Source: Glaciimonas soli (lineage in GTDB: Bacteria; Pseudomonadota; Gammaproteobacteria; Burkholderiales; Burkholderiaceae_D). Taken from it: a stretch of DNA of 64,000 nt. How positions within the stretch are numbered: the stretch's first letter is position 1; every line of letters starts with the position of its first letter. The translations under genes and the position numbers were made by a program. Shown here piece after piece: positions 58,627-64,000 of the stretch. The notes beneath the pieces were generated by a model, which was not told the DNA's origin, did not search any database, and worked only from the letters and a program-made list of their open reading frames with translations. The stretch lies in NCBI RefSeq assembly GCF_009497155.1, contig NZ_WINI01000008.1:1-64000 (forward strand), in the 5' to 3' direction.

Positions 58627-59130
58627 TTATTTTTTAATAGCGTTAAGCTGAACAAGACAGCTATCTCGGATAGGTATTAATGCTGTTGATGTTTCATTGT
58701 TGAGCGCCATTCTTGCTGTCTTGATATACGTTGCCATGAATGTAGGTTCAGGCTCGATAAATGGCGCACTACATACTTTTTCAACGGGAAAATTTTTGCC
58801 AAGTAATTTCAACACTTCAGCTCCATTCTTAGGGAGTGCCTCTGCTAGTGTTATTTCTAGCGCTTCAGAATCACCGGCATCTGTTCCTGCATGCAAAGCG
58901 GATATAACTTTTAGCCAAGCTTTATTCCCACTTGATGCTTGAGCAAGAACCCAGTCCCAACCATGCTTTGTTTCATTTTTATGCAATCGCGCCACAACTG
59001 AAGCCGCGCCTTTCACTTTAATTTCACGCATCATCTGCGCTGCGCCTGTAGATGATGCCGCTACATTCGTTGAAACAAATACGGATACCCCGGCGAATAA
59101 CGCTATGATGAGGAGATAGCGAAATTTCAT
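58627..59130 (-). CDS. Exported immunity protein of the Tlde1-like effector
   Basis: A 167-residue protein beginning MKFRYLLIIALFAGVSVFVS, a signal peptide cut near AAS (about residue 24). The mature part is helical, with two Cys. It starts four bases after the stop of the DUF2778 effector and is the obvious cognate immunity gene: it would protect the periplasm against cell-wall damage by L,D-transpeptidase exchange. The long upstream extension of the frame (to 59292) overlaps the effector and is not used. The family was judged by context and by similarity of layout to Tldi1. Confidence 0.75.
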   Translation of the reverse strand: MKFRYLLIIALFAGVSVFVSTNVAASSTGAAQMMREIKVKGAASVVARLHKNETKHGWDWVLAQASSGNKAWLKVISALHAGTDAGDSEALEITLAEALPKNGAEVLKLLGKNFPVEKVCSAPFIEPEPTFMATYIKTARMALNNETSTALIPIRDSCLVQLNAIKK

Positions 59131-59134
59131 CGAT

Positions 59135-59491
59135 CTACTCCACAACATTAAGAGTAGTGTCATGACTGCTGGACATGCTGTTTCTAGCGTTGCGCGGCAA
59201 AATAATGCACCCCTGTGGTGCGTCATGTCGTGTGTTATCACCATGAACCAAAAATGCAGTGCGCCCACGCCCTGTATTTCCAACTGGCGCAAGGCTCATA
59301 ACATGAGGGCCATATGTTGCTGTATCGCGCGCAAATCCAATGCGATATTGTCCCCGTGGGATAGGACCGACATTGCTGTGTGCTTCCATATCTGGATTAT
59401 TTCTTCCGGCACCAGTTCCCGAATAAGCAGTAGCAACGTTTTCTCCGTTAAAGCGCAATTGTCCACTGCGCTGACTGTATTCCCAAGGCAT
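59135..59491 (-). CDS. Tlde1-like L,D-transpeptidase effector (DUF2778)
   Basis: A 118-residue type VI effector. It starts MPWEYSQRSGQLRFNG (DUF2778 start) and has GPIPRGQYRIG, then the active-site pattern AFLVHGDN (His83) and, eleven residues on, QGCIILPR with the catalytic Cys95. Tlde1 proteins cut or exchange peptidoglycan stem peptides from the donor side. The ATG at 59491 with GGAGAAG six bases upstream is chosen over the start 16 codons earlier. No signal peptide is present, as expected for secreted cargo. It lies between tssC and hcp. Confidence 0.85.
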   Translation of the reverse strand: MPWEYSQRSGQLRFNGENVATAYSGTGAGRNNPDMEAHSNVGPIPRGQYRIGFARDTATYGPHVMSLAPVGNTGRGRTAFLVHGDNTRHDAPQGCIILPRNARNSMSSSHDTTLNVVE

Positions 59492-59573
59492 GCATCTTCT
59501 CCGAATAATGTTGTCAAATGAACCTATTTCATGCCGCACGAAGATGCGCTATCTTTGTGCGGCATCACACCAA

Positions 59574-61073
59574 TTAAGCAGCCTGTTTAATCGAAGGCAA
59601 CTTAGCGACTAAGCGCAACGACACCGTCAACCCTTCCAGCTGGAAGTGTGGACGCAAGAAAAACTTAGCCGAGTAGAAACCTGGGTTGCCGTCGATTTCT
59701 TCAACCACGACTTCAGCGGCCGCCAGTGGGCGTTTCGCCTTAGTTTCTTCGGATGAGTTGCTTGGGTCAGCATCGACGTAATGCATGATCCATTCGTTCA
59801 ACCAGCGCTGCATGTCTTCACGCTCTTTAAACGCACCGATTTTGTCGCGCACGATGCATTTCAAATAGTGCGCAAAGCGTGAACTGGCGAACAGGTATGG
59901 CAGACGCGCTGACAGATTGGCGTTGGCAGTGGCATCCGGATCGTGGTATTCCGCTGGTTTTTGCAGCGATTGGGCACCGATGAAAGTCGCGTGGTCGGTA
60001 TTTTTACGGTGTACTAGAGGGATGAAACCGGCCTTGGCCAATTCTGCTTCACGACGATCCGAGATGGCGATTTCGGTGGGGCATTTGATATCGACGCCAC
60101 CGTCATCGGTCGGGAAGGTGTGGCATGGCAGATTGTCGACTGTACCGCCAGACTCCACACCACGGATCATGGTGCACCAGCCGTGTTGTTTGAAACTGCG
60201 ATTGATGTTGACCGCCATCGCATACGCCGCGTTGTTCCAGACGTATTTTTTGTGATCGGCGCCGTCGGTTTGTTCTTCGAAGTTAAATTCGTCGACAGGA
60301 TTTGTTTTAGCACCGTATGGCAAGCGGGACAAGAAGCGTGGCATGGCCAGACCGACATAGCGTGCATCTTCTGTAGCACGCAGCGAATTCCAAGCGGCGT
60401 GTTCTAAATTAGAAGTGATTTTTGCCAGATCGCGTGGATTGGCCAATTCCTGCCAGCTGTCCATTTGTAAGCCTGCTGGTGAAGCGCCAGCGATAAATGG
60501 TGAGTGGGCTGCAGCGGATACTTTGGCGATAGCACCTAACAGTTCAACATCGGGTGGTGTGTGATCGAAGTAGTAATCGGCAACTAAGCAACCATATGGC
60601 TCACCACCAAGCTGGCCGTATTCTTCTTCGTAGACACGTTTGAAGATTGGGCTTTGATCCCAGGCGATACCTTTGTGACGACGAACCGTACGACGCATCT
60701 CGTCTTTGGAGATGTCCATGAAGCGGATTTTGAGTTGCTCATCGGTTTCCGTGTTGGTGACCAGATGGTTCAAACCGCGCCACGCGGATTCCAGTTGCTG
60801 AAAATCTTCTTTGTGCAAAATCAGATTGATTTGCTCAGATAATTTGCGATCGATTTCGGCGATCACCGCTTCGATAGCTGAGTAAGCATCGTCACTGATG
60901 GTGGTCGAATTGATTAGCGCTTGCTCTGCCAGTGTGCGGACAGCAGCTTCCACCGCATCGCGGGCCTGATCAGTTTTTGGTTTGAATTCACGATCGAGCA
61001 ATGCAGAAAATTCATCTGCGTTGGCAAACGAAGTGGCTTGCTTCGTCTGTAAATTAGGGGTTGTGGCTTTCAT
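59574..61073 (-). CDS. tssC: Type VI sheath protein TssC (VipB)
   Basis: A 499-residue large sheath subunit: AWRGLNHLVTNTETDEQLKIR, FKRVYEEEYGQLGGEPYG, VADYYFDHTPPDVELL, SPFIAGASPAGL, RFLSRLPYGAKTNPVDEF and the C-terminal LEGLTVSLRLVAKLP. It co-polymerises with TssB to the contractile sheath, 59 bases downstream of tssB. Confidence 0.97.
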   Translation of the reverse strand: MKATTPNLQTKQATSFANADEFSALLDREFKPKTDQARDAVEAAVRTLAEQALINSTTISDDAYSAIEAVIAEIDRKLSEQINLILHKEDFQQLESAWRGLNHLVTNTETDEQLKIRFMDISKDEMRRTVRRHKGIAWDQSPIFKRVYEEEYGQLGGEPYGCLVADYYFDHTPPDVELLGAIAKVSAAAHSPFIAGASPAGLQMDSWQELANPRDLAKITSNLEHAAWNSLRATEDARYVGLAMPRFLSRLPYGAKTNPVDEFNFEEQTDGADHKKYVWNNAAYAMAVNINRSFKQHGWCTMIRGVESGGTVDNLPCHTFPTDDGGVDIKCPTEIAISDRREAELAKAGFIPLVHRKNTDHATFIGAQSLQKPAEYHDPDATANANLSARLPYLFASSRFAHYLKCIVRDKIGAFKEREDMQRWLNEWIMHYVDADPSNSSEETKAKRPLAAAEVVVEEIDGNPGFYSAKFFLRPHFQLEGLTVSLRLVAKLPSIKQAA

Positions 61074-61132
61074 GCGAGCTCCTGATTTTGAAAATATTCA
61101 AATATTGCTGATTCTGTTACTGCAAATGACGA

Positions 61133-61651
61133 TTACTTAGCGTCGATGTCAGCTTTTTGTTTCGGCGCAGCCGCTAGCGACTTCATCAATGCTGGGTCTT
61201 GCAGTAATTGATTGACCAAACTTTCTGCACCGGTTTTACCATCCATGTAGGTTTGCAAATTGGATAGTTGCGTTCGCGCTTCCAACAGTTTTTTGAGCGC
61301 ATCGACTTTGCCAGCCACTGCTGCCGGTGAAAAATCGTCCATCGACTCAAACGTCATATCGACCATCAAATGACCTTCGCCTGACAAGGTGTTCGGCACC
61401 GAAAAGGCAACGCGTGGTTGCATCGCTTTCATACGCTCATCAAAATTGTCGATGTCGATATCGAGGAATTTGCGATCGGCTACTGGTGGCAATTCATTGA
61501 CTGGCTTACCGGACAAGTCGGTCAAGACACCCATCACGAACGGCAATTCGATTTTCTTTTCTGAACCGTAGATTTCGACGTCGTATTCGATCTGTACACG
61601 CGGTGCGCGGTTACGGGCTAAGAACTTCTGGGAACTATTGCTAACACTCAT
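61133..61651 (-). CDS. tssB: Type VI sheath protein TssB (VipA)
   Basis: A 172-residue small sheath subunit: SSQKFLARNRAPRVQIEYDVE, ELPFVMGVLTDLSG, FLDIDIDNFDERMKAM and ESMDDFSPAAVAGKV. The ATG at 61651 with GGAGT upstream gives the family start; 11 more codons are open upstream. It binds TssC and is recognised by ClpV after contraction. It lies 78 bases after clpV. Confidence 0.96.
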   Translation of the reverse strand: MSVSNSSQKFLARNRAPRVQIEYDVEIYGSEKKIELPFVMGVLTDLSGKPVNELPPVADRKFLDIDIDNFDERMKAMQPRVAFSVPNTLSGEGHLMVDMTFESMDDFSPAAVAGKVDALKKLLEARTQLSNLQTYMDGKTGAESLVNQLLQDPALMKSLAAAPKQKADIDAK

Positions 61652-61729
61652 AAATACTCCATTGCATAAGGAACTTACGTTCACAATTAATCAAGGACGG
61701 CGGGTCTTGCAGGTGCTACTTAATTACGG

Positions 61730-64000
61730 TCATGCATACTCAAGTTGATAAGTGATTTTTTCACCGGGATTGCTATTATCAAAATCAACCGCAATGCGAT
61801 TGATGCTGCGTTTTTGTTCGGTAGCATCTAACCAATATGCGGAAAGTTTGGGCAAGATACGTTGCTCGATAAAACCAACTAACAGACGAGCGCCGGTTTC
61901 GTGGGTGCCGCATTGTTCGACGATATGCGCGACCACGGCATCGGTAATATCCAAGGCGATGTTGTGGTGCGTTTGCATGCGGGTGACGACTTTTTGCAAA
62001 TGCAATCGAACGATCTTTGATAATGCTTCGTCTTGCAAGGGGAAGTATGGAACGGTGGTCAAGCGACCAATAAAGGCTGCCGGAAATACTTTGCGTAATT
62101 CAGGTTGCAGCAGTATGTGCAACGCTTCTGCCGATGGCAATGTGTCACCAGTTATGGTGTCCAACAGATGACTCAGTGCGTCTGAACCTGCGTTACTGGT
62201 CAATAAAATGATGGTGTTTTTAAAATCGATGTAACGCCCTTCTCCGTCTTCCATCCAGCCCTTATCGAATACTTGATAGAACATTTCGTGGACATCGGGA
62301 TGGGCTTTTTCGATTTCGTCTAGCAGTACTACACTATAGGGACGACGACGCACCGCTTCAGTCAAGACACCTCCTTCGCCATAGCCGACATAGCCTGGCG
62401 GTGAACCTTTGAGGGTTGAGACGGTGTGTGCTTCCTGAAACTCGCTCATGTTGACCGTAATCAGATTTTGTTCGCCGCCATATAAGGCTTCGGCCAAGGC
62501 CAGCGCCGTTTCGGTTTTACCGACACCGGAGGAGCCCACCAATAAGAAAACCCCTACTGGTTTGTTGGGATCAGATAACTGGGCGCGTGAAGTCTGGATA
62601 CGCTCAGCGATGGCGCTTAAAGCATGAGGCTGGCCGATGACGCGTTGCGCCAGCACGGCAGGCAATTGGCGCACGGCGGTAATGTCGTCCTTGACCATGC
62701 TGCCGACGGGAATGCCGGTCCAATCAGCGACGATAGCGGCCACCACTTCGGCACTGACATGTGGTTGTATCAGTGGTGTATCTGGCTGCAGTGTGGCCAG
62801 TTCTTGTTCTAGCGTAGTTAACTCTTTTAATAACTGATGTCGGTCATCGATATTTTCTGCATCGTCAACTAAGGCCAATAGTGCTGTACGTTTGGCGATG
62901 ATATTTTGTGTCAGCCCCAGCTCTTGCTGCCAGCGTGCTTCAAGTAGCTCACGTTCACTTTCTTGTTCGGCGATGCGCGTATCAATTGCTGCTAAACGTT
63001 TAGCATCGTGTTTGCCTATGTCTGCTTCCCGCATCAGCAGATCACGCTCTACCTGAGCGGCCAGCAAACGCTCACGCAGATATTCCACCCGCGCCGGTGG
63101 AGTGTGCAGAGAAAGTGCGACACGTGCGCAGGCCGTATCAAGAAGACTGATGGCTTTATCAGGTAGCTGACGCGCCGGGATGTAGCGATGCGATAAGGTG
63201 ACGGCAGCACGCACGGCCTCGTCCATGATCCACACTTTATGATGCTCGGTAAAGGTGCTGACTAAGCCGCGCACCATATCCATGGCAGCAAGCTCTTCCG
63301 GCTCCATGACTTGCAACACCTGGAAGCGGCGGGTTAAGGCGGGGTCTTTCTCGATGTGACGTTTGTATTCGGCCCAGGTAGTGGCACCGATCGTGCGTAA
63401 AGTGCCACGCGCCAATGCTGGTTTGAGCAAATTGGCGGCGTCACCGGTGCCAGCCTGACCACCGGCACCGATCAAGGTATGGACTTCATCGACAAACAAG
63501 ATAATCGGCTGAGGGGATTTGGTCGCCGCTTCTAGTACCCCTTTTAAACGCGACTCAAATTCGCCTTTCATGCTGGCGCCAGCTAGTAAAGCGCCGACGT
63601 CCAAACTGAGCAATTTCACTTCGCACAGACTGGGAGGTACATGACCTTGGGCGATCGCTAACGCCAGGCCTTCGACTACCGCCGTTTTGCCGACACCAGC
63701 CTCACCAGCGAGTAAGGGATTGTTTTGGCGACGACGCAGCAGAATGTCGATCATGGTGCGGATCTCGTGATCACGACCGATGACCGGATCGATCTTGCCA
63801 GCACGGGCTTGCTCGGTGAGATCGCTGCAGTATTGGGTTAGTGGTGACTTGGAACCGTTTTGCGCTGTCAGTGCATTACTGGCTTCGCCGGGGACGGCAA
63901 CAGTGAGGCCGGAACCATCGTGTGCAACTTCGTCACTTTCGGGCGAGCCATTAATGATCGCTGGCAGCAATTCCAATAAGCCTTGCGTCGGCACTTTGGC
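61730..64000 (-). CDS. clpV: Type VI sheath-recycling ATPase ClpV (TssH), 5' end outside the window
   Basis: The visible 756 or so residues contain both AAA+ modules: first Walker A GEAGVGKTAVVEG, then DEVHTLIGAGG and the ClpV-typical middle domain, second Walker A GSSGVGKTETALALAEAL with NMSEFQEAHTVSTLKGSPPGYVGYGEGG split in this region. ClpV unfolds contracted TssBC sheath for reuse. The N-terminal Clp_N domain (about 150 residues) is beyond the right edge, as the frame stays open to base 64000. It is the first visible gene of the locus. Confidence 0.95.
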   Translation of the reverse strand, partial: AKVPTQGLLELLPAIINGSPESDEVAHDGSGLTVAVPGEASNALTAQNGSKSPLTQYCSDLTEQARAGKIDPVIGRDHEIRTMIDILLRRRQNNPLLAGEAGVGKTAVVEGLALAIAQGHVPPSLCEVKLLSLDVGALLAGASMKGEFESRLKGVLEAATKSPQPIILFVDEVHTLIGAGGQAGTGDAANLLKPALARGTLRTIGATTWAEYKRHIEKDPALTRRFQVLQVMEPEELAAMDMVRGLVSTFTEHHKVWIMDEAVRAAVTLSHRYIPARQLPDKAISLLDTACARVALSLHTPPARVEYLRERLLAAQVERDLLMREADIGKHDAKRLAAIDTRIAEQESERELLEARWQQELGLTQNIIAKRTALLALVDDAENIDDRHQLLKELTTLEQELATLQPDTPLIQPHVSAEVVAAIVADWTGIPVGSMVKDDITAVRQLPAVLAQRVIGQPHALSAIAERIQTSRAQLSDPNKPVGVFLLVGSSGVGKTETALALAEALYGGEQNLITVNMSEFQEAHTVSTLKGSPPGYVGYGEGGVLTEAVRRRPYSVVLLDEIEKAHPDVHEMFYQVFDKGWMEDGEGRYIDFKNTIILLTSNAGSDALSHLLDTITGDTLPSAEALHILLQPELRKVFPAAFIGRLTTVPYFPLQDEALSKIVRLHLQKVVTRMQTHHNIALDITDAVVAHIVEQCGTHETGARLLVGFIEQRILPKLSAYWLDATEQKRSINRIAVDFDNSNPGEKITYQLEYA

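Noticed and set aside
59135-59491. Housekeeping L,D-transpeptidase
   Set aside because: No signal peptide, DUF2778 layout, position in the type VI locus and an adjacent exported partner fit an effector.

Overview
The window looks like the accessory part of a betaproteobacterial chromosome, most likely Burkholderiales and plausibly Oxalobacteraceae-like. This is judged from the Gram-negative porin type, the TagF/TagK-style type VI secretion genes and the general protein flavour; no rRNA or tRNA gene is present to fix the taxon. Genes of ordinary composition alternate with AT-rich patches and with decayed mobile elements (IS21, IS3, small IS-derived elements), so the region appears to have been assembled by repeated insertion.

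Layout: 0.6-2.0 kb, a two-gene operon of exported proteins (TPR lipoprotein and a periplasmic protein). 2.4-4.4 kb, an orphan contact-dependent toxin C-terminus with two candidate immunity genes. 5.2-14.4 kb, a hexuronate/amino-sugar catabolic locus: SSS symporter, porin, divergent FCD-type GntR regulator, mannonate dehydratase (uxuA), SDR mannonate oxidoreductase, NagB-like deaminase, NagA-like deacetylase and, beyond an IS3 remnant, KDG kinase. Three near-identical TGGTC[AC]GGCCACCA sites stand in front of the symporter and in the regulator/uxuA gap.

14.5-24.4 kb is a metabolic cassette bracketed by two inverted, internally deleted IS21-family copies. It holds a LysR regulator, a complete polar amino-acid ABC transporter, an aminotransferase, an aconitase-family large/small subunit pair and a divergent RraA-like pyruvate aldolase. 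The order suggests import, transamination, hydration and cleavage of a 4-substituted glutamate to pyruvate; this is an inference. 24.4-33.3 kb is a mixed stretch: LysR, CoiA-like and SNF2 gene remnants, a DUF6404-type membrane protein, a mini-lipoprotein and YXWGXW protein, a ParB-like protein, a four-repeat zinc-ribbon protein, HU, an SF1 helicase and a 45-residue membrane protein.

33.6-64.0 kb is a complete type VI secretion locus, all on the minus strand: clpV, tssB, tssC, a Tlde1-like effector with immunity gene, hcp, tssJ, tssK, a seven-repeat zinc-ribbon protein, vgrG, a DUF3380 muramidase with immunity genes and an orphan muramidase tail, a Tla3-like adaptor, PAAR, tssL, tssM, tagF, a TagK-like protein, tssE, tssF, tssG and tssA. 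All thirteen core components are represented; effectors and unknown genes are spliced between them. clpV runs off the right edge.
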